A stretch of DNA of 64,000 bases from Budorcas taxicolor (GCF_023091745.1 NC_068910.1:38985272-39049271), one strand, 5' to 3'. Numbered from the stretch's first letter, positions 32,100 through 44,162 are shown. The notes: a model not told the origin generated them from the sequence alone. Numbers and translations: made by a program.

Positions 32100-32212
32100 G
32101 TTAGTCATTCAGTCATGTCCGACTTTTCACAACCCTATGGACTGTAGCCCGCCAGGCTCTCTGGGATTCTCCAGGCAAGAATACTGGACTGGGTTGCCAT
32201 TTCCTTCTCCAG
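32100..32212 (-). mobile_element. BovA monomer with 13-bp target duplication
   Basis: A single BovA monomer is flanked by exact copies of AATATCAGGAGGT at 32087-32099 and 32213-32225, so a monomer-length unit itself inserted here. Confidence 0.9.
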
Positions 32213-33633
32213 AATATCAGGAGGTACATGATGCCAGTTCATCTAGTAACTGGTCATATTAACGTTGATCACTTGGTTAAGATGGTAATGGCCCTGTTTC
32301 TCCACGGAAGCTACTTTTCTTCTTTTTGTGCCATTGAGAACCATTTTATAGGGAGATCCTTTGAGATGACATAAATATTGCATTAATTCTTAAATGTTAA
32401 CTCATCAGTGTCTACATCCAGTTTTTGCCTGAGTCTGTGATTTTGATGGTTGCCAAATGGTGATTTTTATTTAGTTTATTATTGTTTCTACATTTGTTTA
32501 TTGGCTTTTTAAGAAATAGCTTTCTCTCTTCTCCATGTATATTTGAACTTTGTAACAACATGGATTCTTGTGTTTTTTTTTTTAAATTCAGTGGATTATA
32601 ATCCTTTACTGTCATAATTTATCTTGATGCTCAAACTGCCCCAAATTTGAGAGCTCCTTCAAAGCTGCTTTCTGTACTTTGCCATATCACCATGATTTAT
32701 TACAGACTTTCTTAGTGTTTTTAGCACTGTGAGGTATTACAGGCTCCAGCTCACCTTGTACATTCTCTCACCGAGCCCTGGTATCAGCGATTTCTCCAAA
32801 GAGCCCTAGTTCTGTTCAGTGGAGAATGATATTTAGAATCCAAGATCTGGTCACTGGATGTGCTCATTCCTGTTGGTGTGCCACTGCTGCCACGGCTAAT
32901 TAGGGCATAAATCTAAAGGATACATGGATCCACACAGTTTTGTGTCTATTTTTGTAAACATATGAAAAAGGATGAGGTCATCCTCAGACCTCTAATTCCA
33001 GTTCACCATTACAGAGTTTGTTCTTTCTCCCTTTCCATATTTGTGCTCCATATTTCTCTAACAGTTAGATATCTGGCTCCCAGTGTCACCATATATTTGT
33101 CTTACGTGCTCAACCTAAGAATACACAAAAACTTGTTTCAGAATTACTCACCCAGACCTCTGCAAAATATAAACTTAGCAGCTAGAGTTCAAAATGTACG
33201 TAAAGTTCCTTCTGTCCTTACTCTGCCTCCTCAGAAACCTTTTAACATGTCTACATTTTGGCATTTACCTGGGAGAAGGGACTCCCATTCACTGGTTGCC
33301 TGCGTGAGCCTGTCACACCCATGCTCGATTAACCCCCGCATGCTCTTGGAACCTAGACGGTGTCTTCCCATCCCCTGCAAAGGTAGCTAAGGCACACTGG
33401 AGACCAAACGATGACTGGTGAGTGACAAAGATGGAAATAAGCCCAAGTCCATCTGACTCACGGCCTGTGTTTTCCTGCTAGGATACAAAAGTGAATGCGT
33501 TTATAAGGCCCACAGAACCCAACTCTTTATAAAGGCAGGAGTGCACCCACAACCTCCTCTATTCTGGCAGTTCTTTCATGGGTTTTTCTGCACCATGGCT
33601 GCTCACTCGGGGCTCTCTGTCTCTTTTTTTTAG

Positions 33634-33794
33634 GGTTGGAAAGAGACAAGTTTGACAACAAGACCGTCACATTTGAAGAGCACATCAAGGAAGAACACAA
33701 CATGTGGCATTACCTGTGCTTCATCGTCCTGGTGAAAGTGAAGGACTCCACGGAGTACACAGGGCCCGAGAGTTACGTGGCGGAGATGATCAAG
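33634..33794 (+). CDS. ITPR1: ITPR1 window exon 10 (zinc-binding linker)
   Basis: These 161 nt complete codon w453 and encode w454-w506. LERDKFDNKTVTFEEH and IKEEHNMWHYL bring His469 and His474, which with Cys449 and Cys452 of exon 9 make the C2H2 zinc fold joining S6 to the C-terminal tail. Then follows LCFIVLVKVKDSTEYTGPES with YVAEMIK at the end. The acceptor TTTTTAG ends at 33633 and the donor GTGAGT begins at 33795. Phase is 1 in, 0 out. The zinc fold is shared with ryanodine receptors. Confidence 0.98.
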
Positions 33795-33859
33795 GTGAGT
33801 GGGCAGGGCTCCTGGAGGCTTCAGGCCTGGCTTCCCAGCTTGGAGCGCAATGCTGGGAG

Positions 33860-34055
33860 CTAGCAAGGACGATGACAGCGATGTCTGCCCATCCTTTATC
33901 ATGGGCCAGACATCAGGCTCTAGAATTCCATGTGTCTTCACATTAAAGAAGCCCCAGATGGGGTGTTATCTCCATTTTAAAGGAGGAAATTCTGAGGTTC
34001 AGAGAGATGAGCACATGGTTACTTAATAGGACTGGGGTTTCACCTTGTATCTCAC
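33860..34055 (+). repeat. MIR SINE relic
   Basis: MIR order is visible: 'tccattttaaaggaggaaat' then 'gttcagagagatgagcacat', with the upstream 'tttatcatgggccagacatc'. It starts 65 bases after exon 10. Confidence 0.6.
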
Positions 34056-34091
34056 GCAGTAGCCGGCCTTCCATGTCTATGTACTCGGCCT

Positions 34092-34390
34092 TTTTTTCCC
34101 TTTAATTTTGATTTTTATTTATTTTTCACTGTACTGAGCCTTCGTTGCTGCTTGGGTTTTTCTCTAGTTGCGGCAAGCAGATGCTGCTCCTCTTGCGGTG
34201 CGCAGGCTTCTTCTCATTGCAGCGGCTTCTCTTGCTGTGGAGCACAGGCTCTAGGCACGTGGGCTCAGTAGTTGTGGCTCCCAGGCTTCGTTGCCCCTCA
34301 GCGTGTTGGTTCTTCACTTGACCAGGGATTGAATCCGTGTCCCCTGCATTGGCAGGTGTATTCTTAACCACTGGACCAGCAAGGAAGCCC
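34092..34390 (-). mobile_element. CHR-1-type (long) SINE with 9-bp target duplication
   Basis: The reversed long CHR tail ('aggctctaggcacgtgggct', 'gcttcgttgcccctcagcgt') and head ('ctggaccagcaaggaagccc') are clear. ACTCGGCCT occurs at 34083-34091 and again at 34391-34399. Confidence 0.88.
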
Positions 34391-34460
34391 ACTCGGCCTC
34401 TTCTCTTGATAATGGATCCTTGTCTGTTTTTTCTCCTTAAATAAGACATACCACTGAAAT

Positions 34461-34499
34461 AAAACATACCACTTCTCACTTAGAGAAGTGGTATGTTTT
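34461..34499. repeat. Perfect inverted repeat, 17-bp arms
   Basis: AAAACATACCACTTCTC (34461-34477) and its exact reverse complement (34483-34499) are separated by ACTTA. A partial direct copy (ACATACCACT) sits just upstream at 34447-34454 and onward. Confidence 0.95.
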
Positions 34500-34964
34500 T
34501 AAAATGATCACTCTATGGCGTTCAGCCTGGTTGGTCCATTTGGCCTCAGCCTCACCTTTCTGGGAGACGCTCTGCTAATCATCAGGGAGGGATCATGTGA
34601 TGGAGGAATTTGAGTCCTAAATTAATCCCAAATTAATCTTCTTGCTAATGAGTCCTGGGTCCCAGGAAGGGGGAGGTCAAGCAGGTGTGCAGAGCACTCT
34701 TCCCAGGCTGGGGACTGTGGAGGCGCCAAACACATGCTGTGAGGCTCCCAGGCCAGCTGTCCTTTCGTACCCGTGGTTCTGAACTTCATTAAAATATTCG
34801 GGTGTGTATGGCCAAGCAAGGGAGGCATGCAGTGTGAAGTTTAGAGGCTCTGATTTACACCGCTTCCTCTGCAGAGGAGAGCCATCAGCTGTGAATGGAG
34901 ACCACACAATTCACTGATGCCCTTCCTGCTGCCAAGGTCTGGAGCCCTCTGCCCCATTCTGTGT

Positions 34965-35141
34965 ACAGCACTGAGCTGTGCTCTTTGCGACCCTGTGGAC
35001 TGTAGCCCACCAGGCTCCTCTGTCCATGGGATTCTCCAGGCAAGAATACAGGAGTGGGTTGCTATGCCCTCCTCCAGGGGATCGTCCCTCCCTACCCAGA
35101 GATGAACCCAAATCTCTTGCATTGGTAGGTGAATTCTTTCG
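34965..35141 (-). mobile_element. Bov-tA SINE
   Basis: The reversed body ('accctgtggactgtagccca') and reversed head region ('aatctcttgcattggtaggt') are present. The head end is missing or degraded. Confidence 0.85.
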
Positions 35142-35748
35142 AGCCTTTGTGCTCTTTCTTATGCAGATGCAGTCATAACGCTCTGTATGTAAAGAAACCC
35201 CAGCTGAGGACTGCTCACTGGCAGTGGGCATGGGCAGGCCAGCACTCACATGGCCCTAGTTCTTCAGCACCCAGGTTCTAGGGGGCTTCCTGGGGATGCC
35301 GTCCCGAGGAGGCCCTGAAGTCTAACTGTGTGCGTCTCATAGTTCAGAGTACACATGAGTCATACTGAGAGCTGGTAAGAATTCAGCTTCTGATTCAGCG
35401 GGCACTAGCAGAACTTGAGATTCTGCAGTTCCAACCAGCGTCCAGGGGATGCCAGAGCTGCTGGTCCGTGAACCACACTCTGAATAGTAAGAGTTCAACA
35501 GAAGAGACAAAATAGACTCTGTTGTAAGAAATCATCCTCCACGCTGGTTCCGTGAGTGCTGAGAAGTATTCCTCCTCCTATGGGTTGGGCCATCTGCGGT
35601 CTGTGAACCTCTCCCATATCTTTTATGCATTTAATAAAACTACCAAAGTGGAGAGCCAGGAAGGGTGAACTCTGGGGATGGGGAGAAATAGGTGGGGTTT
35701 TACCCCAGAGATGACTGTCTTAAAGGTTTTGAAAGAGAGAAAGGTATG

Positions 35749-35868
35749 GAACTTCCCTGGTGGTCCACTGATTAGGACTCCGTGCTTCCACTGCTTTGAG
35801 TGCGGGTTCGATCCCTGGTCAGGGAGCTAAGATCCCACAAGCCACCTGTCACAACCAAATGAAAGAAA
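35749..35868 (+). mobile_element. CHR-2-type SINE
   Basis: The head 'gaacttccctggtggtccac' and B box 'gggttcgatccctggtcagg' are followed by 'gagctaagatcccacaagcc'. Confidence 0.88.
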
Positions 35869-35964
35869 GAGAGGGAGAAGGTAAAGAGACGGAGTGATTA
35901 GAGTGCAAAAAGGGAAGGAGAAAAAGTTAACTCAGAGAAGGAGGATAAAAAGACACAAGGGTGG

Positions 35965-36065
35965 TGGTGTCCTCTTCTGCAGATGAAAGTTGGGCTTAGG
36001 GTTAAGTCAGTTGCCCAGGCAGCGCTCAGCAGCTGAGCTGGGATGCAGGCCCAGGTTTAATGGAC
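35965..36065 (+). repeat. MIR SINE relic
   Basis: The core 'tcttctgcagatgaaagttg' then 'agtcagttgcccaggcagcg' and 'gctgagctgggatgcaggcc' follows sense MIR. Confidence 0.55.
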
Positions 36066-36324
36066 TGTACTCCGTAACCTCCGCATTGGGTGAACACGGC
36101 AAGGGTGCTAGCAGCTCTGGGCTGGGCGGAAGCAGGGTCTGTTCTTACGGAGACTGGACCTTGTGGTGGTTGCTGGTGCAGATGTTCACAGGTCAGGTTT
36201 CCAGGTTCACACATGAACTGAAAGGTCTTCAGGTCCTTTCTTTCCTCCTGGTACTGAATTAAACCATGTTTGAACGTTCATGCTAACACAAACCTATCTG
36301 TATTGTGTATAGCAGCCTGCATTC

Positions 36325-36592
36325 GCCAGAGAAGGCAGTGGCAACCCACTCCAGTACTCTTGCCTGGAAAATCCCATGGATGGAGGAGCCTGGTAGGCTT
36401 CAGTCCATGGGGTTGCTAAGAGTTGGAAATGACTGAGCGACTTCACTTTCACTTTTCACTTTCATGCATTGGAGAAGGAAATGGCAACCCACTCGTGTTC
36501 CTGCCTGGAGGATCCCAGGGAGGCGGAGCCTGTTGGGCTGCCGTCTGTGGGGTCGCACAGAGTCGGACACGACTGAAGCAACTTAGCAGCAA
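36325..36592 (+). mobile_element. BOV-A2 SINE, two monomers, with 12-bp target duplication
   Basis: The element runs from 'gccagagaaggcagtggcaa' to the AGCAGCAA end. CAGCCTGCATTC is repeated exactly at 36313-36324 and 36593-36604, so the borders are certain. Confidence 0.95.
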
Positions 36593-38204
36593 CAGCCTGC
36601 ATTCTCATTAAATTCTTTCAAGTTTAGAAGAGGTGGCTTGTAGTTTCCACCCTTGTCACACCTTCCTTTTCTCCCCCACCCCACTTTGTCTGCTTCTTTC
36701 TATTTGAATGTGCCCCATCTTTAAATCTTTTGGGGGCCAGTTTTGAAGTTTTCTGTTAATCACCTTACTTTACAGTCACAGAAAACTCCACAGTGCTTTT
36801 GAGATTCTGTCTTGATGATAAAGACTTATCAGGAGCCTTGTGAGCAGTCAGCTGACAAGGATTAAGGGCCAGAAGTCACCCCCAGCCAGCTACCCTGCCT
36901 GCCCAGAGCCCCTGCATTCACTGAGCTTTCCCAGCCATGCCATTCATGGTGGGAGAACTTCTTGTTACACCTCCTACAAATCTTTGCATCGAGGAATTCT
37001 TACCTCAGTGTCCGAGTTGCTCAGAAACCAGATGTCTGTCTCATGTGCTAGGAGAGGGCCCAGGAAGTATTAGATCCACCAGCCACAAGGCAGTGCCTTT
37101 TTGCCAACACCATTCCTGGCAGAGTCTGGCTCTAAAGCCATGTGAATACCTGCTGGGGGCTCCCTGGAGAGTGCCAGCCCCCGCAGGCTGGAAACTGGGG
37201 GTGCCCAGCCGAGTCACTCAGTGGGAGGCCACCAGCCTGTGTGTGGGAACTCGAACTACAGTGGAGCAGACAACCAGCCCCCATTGTGAACCTACTGAGA
37301 GGCTGCAGAGGCACCCCAGCCAGTTGGGGCGGGGGCTGGTGGTCCTCCCAGCATCCTTTCTCAGGAGGTGAGTGTCTGTCTCGGGGGAGGAGGAGAAGTC
37401 AGGAGACCTCTCAAGGAGGCCAACGCTGGGAAGCTGAGAGGACTCCAGCCTCAAGGAGGGAGAAGGGCAGTGGATGAGCCGTGTCAGAGATGGAAGGAGA
37501 AGTCGTCCGGGGGGCCCTTTGGTTCCCATCGGGTCCCAGGACTCCTTAGGAAAACCACCTCTTGCTTCATGGCTGGAGGCTGGGGGGTGTTGACTTCCTC
37601 AGTTCTCCTTAGCCCATTGATTAAGATCCCAGCGACTTCTAAAGAACTGAGGCATCACAGCTGCCAAAGGACCACCTGGCAGAACCAAGTGGGAAAGGTC
37701 CCCCTGGGGTCACTTGGAAGGTGGGGGAGCTTCCCAGACACCCCGAAAACAGCCACTTTGCAAGTAGAGTATCAGGGATGGCAAATAGGTTTTTACCTCC
37801 AAAACCAACAAGTGCTTCGTGGAACCCACCAGGGGCTCTGATGGGAGAAGGGTTCTAAGGAGACAAGCTGACTTTGAAAGGGTGACTCCTGAGGCTGCGG
37901 TTCCCGCGAGAACCAGCCGGCCGGCGGTCAGGGAGCCAGGATGTCTTCTCTCTAGAAACAGATACGTCCAGAGGAAAAAAAGGCACATCAGATGCTTTGC
38001 CTCATATTTGGGAACTTAGCAGCCAAATGTTCACCCACAAATTAATTCTCATCTAAACATAACAGAACACCATTTCCCTCTCTTCCTAATCATCCCCTTT
38101 CCTTTCACTGGAGATGAAACATTCCTTGCAAAGCCAGGGTCAGGCTGCTGCCCCCCGTGAAGCTGTCATACCCAAGAATGGGATCCGCAGGCAGAGAAGC
38201 AAAG

Positions 38205-38310
38205 GTGTGAGTTTTGGCTCTGGCCCATCCAAGCCAGGCAACCCCAGGCAAGTCACAGAATGTCCCTGAGCAGAGTTCTCAGCTGTGGATCGGGGTTAAT
38301 ACCCGTTCCC
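38205..38310 (-). repeat. MIR SINE relic
   Basis: The reversed MIR phrases 'caggcaagtcacagaatgtc' and 'ctgtggatcggggttaatac' are seen. Confidence 0.5.
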
Positions 38311-38625
38311 GTGTCCTTGGGGTGGTGGAGAGGAGGGGAATATGTGGGCCCTGGGGTGGGGTGGTAAGTGCTGGGGGAGGGAGGCAGTAAGTGATGGAAG
38401 GGCCAGAGGAGCAGACATGGAGCCATGACCAGGTGGTAAACAGAGGGCCTGCAGTGCTGACAGCCGCCGCGAGCGCGTCTCCTGGGTGCCCGGAAAGCAC
38501 AAGGTCCTGTGGCTGTTGGCACACTGTTGCTGAGGAAAGTCAGAATGGGCATCTTGACTCTGAGAACCTCCTCCCGTGGGAAATTCCTGTGGCTTCTCTC
38601 TCTTAAATTTAAAGCTGTTGAAAGT

Positions 38626-38840
38626 GAGAAGAAAGTGTTAGTCCTTCAGACATGTCCGACTCTTTGTGACCCCATGGACTGTAGCCCACCAGGTTCCTCT
38701 GTCCATGGGATTCTCCAGGCAAAGATACTGGAGTGGGTTGCCATTCCCTTCTCCAGCGGGTCTTCCCAACCCAGGGATCGAACCTGGGTCTCTTGCATTG
38801 CAGGCAGATTCTTTACCATCTGAGTCACCAGGAAAGCACT
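38626..38840 (-). mobile_element. Bov-tA SINE
   Basis: The reversed body ('accccatggactgtagccca') and well-kept reversed head ('gggatcgaacctgggtctct', 'gattctttaccatctgagtc') are present. Confidence 0.92.
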
Positions 38841-40109
38841 TAAACATTGAGGCAGGACAAGATTGACACTGTTACTGTGTGTCCGTGGAGGCGTCACGGG
38901 TACTTGTGACTGCTCTCTGTGTATTTAGGGTTGTCCTCCACTCAGGCTCACTGCCTGGGACCAGGCCCTCCAGCGCCGTGGGGAGTGGCCCCTGCGTCCT
39001 GTGTGTCAGAGTCTGTCTGTCACCCGTATGTATACTGGGTTCGCTGTGGGTTTGTGTGTTGGCTCTGCATACATGATGGGCGGCGGTGCCGGGAGCTGGT
39101 GGCCACCGGGCGCTCAGCCTCAGCTGTGACTCCCAGCGCCACCCAGTGTACTGCAGATTTGGTCTCAGATTCGTTGACTCTGGCCCCAGACAGGGCTGAA
39201 CTTTCAAAGAAATGTGACTACAGGGTGACCTCACTTAGCCCTGGCAGTTCAAGGCAGGAGAAAAAAAACCCTGAGTTCCCTTCTGCTTGTATGAACTTGG
39301 AAGTTTGGTGCTACCACGTAGAGTTTTGGTGATAGCCCTTGTAACAAGCAGACTGTTTTTAACCCTGCGCTACACTTCAGTTTTCACGAGACTTTACATA
39401 CCACATGCCGTTGTTTGAGAGATGTTAGCTCTTCTCTGGTGCCAGCTGATAAGAGAATGTGTGTGATTCTGTATATGATGATTTGATTGGCCACTCAGTC
39501 CGATGTATTTAACCAGAATAAGTAGGAAGTTAGTTGTGTGTATCTTTGCCTGAAGGAATTTAAATACTGCACAGTGGATGCATTGTAGGTCAAAGATCAA
39601 ATACGTGATTCCCCTCAAGGACCCAGGAGCCCAGTTTTCCGTGACAGTGAAGCTCAGGAGAAAAGCTCAGTCCTTGGTAACCTGACTTAAGTTAACTCTT
39701 TTCAAGTTAGAAACTCAGAAAGCCTTAAGAGGGAAGGTTGGTAAAGAAGACCAGATGCTAACTGAAATAGAAGGCATGTATGTCTTTTGCTAATGAAATA
39801 GAGATTCCTCTTCTGAAGCTTGGAATTCTACCTTGTCAACATAAAGTGTGTTTTCAGAGGTGTGTTTTGAGTTCATTGCAGTTAAAGACAGTGATTTCAG
39901 GTGGAGTGCTGCTCATCCCCGTTCCCAGGGGCTGCTCTGGCCCCTCCTCTCTGCTGGGACAGTTGTGTGAATTGACAAGGAGACGGAATGGAAAACCTCC
40001 TTCCATGCCATCCTGATCCCACTGCAGAGGAAGCAGGCTGTGTTGTACTCTGCCCTGACCCGGGCAAACTGGGTCATACCCTCGGCACAGGTCTTGTTTT
40101 ATTGATCAG

Positions 40110-40290
40110 GTACGGAAATAAATGCTTCGTGTGCATGATCTTGTTTGGTCTCTGTAGCCGCTTTGCGGGTGGCCCTGTCACCATCTCCCAGGCAGGAACC
40201 TAAATAAAGCCCCGGAAGGCTGAGCCGCTCCTCCAGGGTCACAGGGCTGGGAAGTGCCTGGGCCAGGCTTCACATGCAGGTCCGCCGCCG
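40110..40290 (+). repeat. MIR SINE relic
   Basis: The order 'gtgtgcatgatcttgtttgg', 'caccatctcccaggcaggaa', 'tccagggtcacagggctggg' resembles sense MIR, diverged in the middle. Confidence 0.45.
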
Positions 40291-41159
40291 AGCGGCCACC
40301 CTGGAGGTGTCTTGACACGTGCAGTGGCTCCTTCTGTGCTTGCACACGTGCCTTGGTGTCCGTGTGTCGAGAACCCAGCCGCTGTCCGGCTTGGCTGCAG
40401 GGGGTTTTCCTGAGGAGGACTGGCTCATCTCCCTCCTCCCCTCAGTGGTGCTGAATTAACTGCCTTCAGAGGAGGCAAAGCCCAGAGAAAGGAATAGGAG
40501 GAGGAGCAGGAAAGAAGATCCTCTAGAGAACAGCACCAGTGGGGTTAATTCCCTGAGCAGTCGCAGGGGAGGGAACGGCAGAGAACAGCTCCAACAAAGG
40601 GAGTATCCGAAGTAGATGTTGATTTAGATGTGTGATAATCTGATAAACTTCATTGCCCTCAGCTAAGAATGGGGGATGAAATTTCCTTTGGTGACCATAT
40701 TTGGGGAGAGAGAGTGGTAAGTTAAAGGGGAAGGCCAGTTCGCCAGAGCCGCAGTCAGGCTTGGGCTCCCACACCCAGGTGACTCATCCGAATGGTTATA
40801 ACTCCCTGATAATTAAACACTGGAGCGTCTGATCCATCATCCCTTAAGCCTGGTGCTGACTTTTTCTCACAGCCAGAGTAGACAGCCTTCTCCCACTGCC
40901 CACCCACCCCCCCTTCACCCCCGCCAACACACACACTACTCCACTGGACATTTTCCAGCTTGTTCCATCTTTTATTAGTTCACTTGACCTCCTCGGAGAC
41001 TCACAGTATAGGGACATAAAAACAAGTGATTTTCCAAGTTAAAAGTAGTATCGTGGTGGCAATGTGTGGTTTTGCCCAGGAGGGGAGAGTGGATTCCCAG
41101 AAAATGCTCTGGTGAAAGCCCTTAGAAATTTGCATGCAAAAAAGTCACACAAGGGAAAA

Positions 41160-41182
41160 CCTTTTTTTTTTCTTTTTTTTTT
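41160..41182. repeat. T-rich run
   Basis: Two T runs are interrupted by a single C. No element body is visible on either side. Confidence 0.8.
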
Positions 41183-41652
41183 GCCTGAAAATAAGCTCCT
41201 GGGTAAACTTTCTAAGCAGATAAGTTCTATTAGCAAAGTAAGCACCACTAAACATCTACTATGAGGAAACATACTAAGAAGAGTCATACGCAGGAGGACG
41301 TCTGGCTTTAGCATTCGTGCTTATCTGTATTTGATAAGGAAAGACAGGAAGCAAGCACAGACAGAAAGCAGTGTGTTAGGGGCTAAAGATCAAGATGGGA
41401 ACTGAGTACCTGTCACTGCCTTCTGCTTAAAAGGGACATCGACTGGAGTGTTGCTCCTTTCCTGACCCAAGACACAGCCTGGTGCTATAGACCCTACCCA
41501 TGGGCGCTCCCCAAAGGAGCACTGCAGCTTCCCGCCCCAGGTAGTCCAGGGAATCCGGGAGGTGGGGGCGGGGGTGTAACTCAGGATGGAAGTGGAGGTG
41601 AGAATTGCGTGTGGATCACAGTCAGATCAAAGTCAGGCCCTGCACATCTACG

Positions 41653-41880
41653 TAGGACTTTCTGATGGCTCAGGCGGTAAAGAATCTGCCTGCAATGCAG
41701 GACACTCGGGTTCGATCCCTGAATCAGGAAGATCTGTGGGAGAAGGGAATGGCAACCCACTCCAGTGTTCTTGCCTGGATAATTCAGTGGACAGAGTAGC
41801 CTAGCATGGTATAGTCCATGGGGTCACAAAGAGTCAGATGCGACTGAGCGACCTGAGCACACACACACACAGCAGCTGAA
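41653..41880 (+). mobile_element. Bov-tA SINE with short CA tail
   Basis: The head 'aggactttctgatggctcag' and B box 'gggttcgatccctgaatcag' are followed by a body ending 'gatgcgactgagcgacctga', then a short (CA)n tail. Confidence 0.92.
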
Positions 41881-42485
41881 CAACAACAAAAAGTAGCTAC
41901 AGGGAAAGGGAGGTGACAGTGGCGCCGTGAGCAGAGAAGGAACATAGAAATTGACACGGCCATCACGAGGGGACTTATTTCGAGGAAGTCCTTCACAGAT
42001 AGGACATAGGGTGCAGACGGAGGGGTGTGCCCCTAATAATGCCCCCCGACCTCCCCTTCTGCCCCCTCTCTGTGTCATGTAGATGGGTCTGGCAGGCAGG
42101 CTGTGGCTACTGCAGAAGTGGCGTGGAAACCCTCTGCCTCCACGCAGATGTGAAGCAATGGGTTTGGACTTTGAGCTAGAATTCCAGAGAGGATGCTGGG
42201 AGAAAGGGCAAGTGTGGCGTGGGGGTGGGGTGAGAAGTCCCCAAGATGGAGATATTCCACTGTCAGTCATGCTCTCAGCTTTTCTTTCCCAGGGCATTTT
42301 CTGGGAATGCATTCTGCCCTCTAATGAGAAAGAGCACTGCACCATCTCGTCCTCACTCTGGGAGGCCGTGGCCTTGGTTAAGATGCTGCCTGGGCTCCGT
42401 AAGCCCTCAGCGTCGGGCGGATGAGGATACAACCAGTGCTGGCTTCTGATCCAACTCAGAAAGCTCTCCGCAGTTAGCTGACACC

Positions 42486-42670
42486 ATGGCCGAGTTCAAG
42501 CATGCCGGAGTGAGGGAGACGCACACAGGGATTTGGCACTTGCCTCGGGGTGGCTGGAAACAGCCTGTCAGCATCAGGGATGCGCCTCCCGCCGGCCAGG
42601 CGCGCTCGCACCCCCACCCTCGGCACCAGAGCTCGGGTTCGCGTCTGTGGCAGCTGCACAGAGCAGTTGC
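42486..42670. promoter_or_regulatory. CpG-dense intronic patch (candidate)
   Basis: About 14 CpGs occur in roughly 180 bases, far above the surrounding intron. An ATG in strong context (ACCATGG at 42483-42489) opens a 154-codon frame to 42950 with no recognisable similarity. I do not call it a gene. Confidence 0.3.
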
Positions 42671-43443
42671 TCAGCTTAAGTTTCCACACCCAGGCTCACG
42701 CCCCGTCCTGCCCTCCGTCCTGCTCTCCGATGATCTGGAGGGTATGAAGCCACCCTCGCCTGAGTGCACTGCACAGGCAGCTTCCTTCTCTTTGGAGGCA
42801 CTCAGGCTCTGGGAGACAGGTCTACAGGGACCTCCCAGCCCTCTGCTGGGAGTTCTCCATGCTCTCACCTCTGCCGAGGAGCGCTCAGCACTGTGTGTCA
42901 TCATTCGGGGAGCAAAGCTGTTATCTGATCCAAAGGAACTCACCTGCTAAGGCGGGTCCCCAGGACTCGGGTCCCACTGAGGGTGCTTCTGGCGCGTGGT
43001 GGGTCCAGCCACCTATAATCAGGTCTCCCCCTTGGTTCATTAGTCCAGGGGCGAATGCAGGGATTTGCATGTTTATACAGGTTTGTGTGTGTATATAAGG
43101 TGTTTGTTTACACCCTCATTTCCCCCGATTCAGCAGATGTTTTAAACTCCAAGAACGCATTTTTCTCCCTTTCGTACCTTGGACTCACCTCCTGCGCCGT
43201 TGCCCACTGCAGCCCCCACTGGGCCACCCTGCTTACCCCTCAGCCCCAGGCTCCATGTTCACCCCGGTGACTCCCCAGCCTTCACTCTTTCATCTCTCCT
43301 CTGCTCTGAACACGGACAGTGTCTGACAGAGCTGGACACAGCCAAGAGGCGTGTGACCCCCTGGCCTTTGCGAAGATGTTCTGAGTTTATTTTTATCAGG
43401 TACAAGTATTCAGGATTCTTTAACATGTATCTCTTCTCAAGAA

Positions 43444-43463
43444 AGTCTAGTAGCTACTAGACT
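43444..43463. repeat. 20-bp perfect palindrome
   Basis: AGTCTAGTAG is followed directly by its reverse complement CTACTAGACT. Eight bases on, CCTCAT and ATGAGG form a second, weaker inverted pair (43468-43485). Confidence 0.95.
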
Positions 43464-44162
43464 GTTCCTCATATGAGAATGAGGAAAAGATCCTAGCAGT
43501 TAGGTACAGCCATTCATAGTTAACAATTATGCGGTAAACCAAGCTCTTGGCTTGTCCTTTCACAAACCTGCTCTTCTGCAGGACCCCAGTGTTACCACCT
43601 AGAAAATGAGGAGGCTGAATCGGAGGGTTTCTTGGGCCATCTTTAGCTCCATAATTCCACTCTCAAACAACTCCTAGGGTCTGTGACAGGAGTGGACGTG
43701 GGTGTCAGGAGGGAGACAGGAGACCCACATGGACACGGCAGTGAACTTTGGGGTAAGAGTGCAAGGGGGGCAGGTTGGTAACATGGGGTGGCTGGAAAGG
43801 AGTGAGGAATTTGGAGAATCTATGCTTGGCAGATCCTCTCTTCCTCCCAGATGTGTTCAGGCTTTGGGCACCTTCCTTCCAAACCCCTCTCAGGTCAGGG
43901 TGATGCTGGCGGCCTGCCCTGAGCTCTCACTGAAGCCATACGGTCATCTTCCCATCACTTGATCCTCAGGGGGTCCAGGCCGAGCTGGCCTTCGGTCCAG
44001 AGGAGCCGCCCAGCACATGGTGTTGACAGGGACACAGCTACAGGTGAAACAGTGGCGCAGGGAGGCTCATGGGTGTGCATAGGGCATATGTTCAAAGACA
44101 AACACCAAGTATTTTGCCCTGAAACAATAGCAAAGAACTTTGGAAAGCCTGTTAAGTAGGCT

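Larger units (their letters stand above)
30407..33633 (+). other. Intron 9 of the window
   Basis: This holds a 22-bp palindrome (30689-30710), a MIR (30825-31035), a reversed L1M-like end (31280-31640), a BOV-A2 (31748-32016) and a BovA monomer with target duplication (32100-32212). The parts 30415-30685 and 32230-33630 show no element I can name. The 142-codon frame at 32962-33390 has no recognisable similarity. Confidence 0.75.

Noticed and set aside
32962..33390. 142-codon open frame in intron 9
   Set aside because: No recognisable domain or similarity, no start context or splice signals, and ordinary intron composition. Treated as chance.
36937..37841. Overlapping 111-157-codon frames in intron 10
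   Set aside because: Several overlapping frames on both strands are open only because the stretch is GC-rich and poor in stops. Peptides are low in hydrophobic core and match nothing I know.
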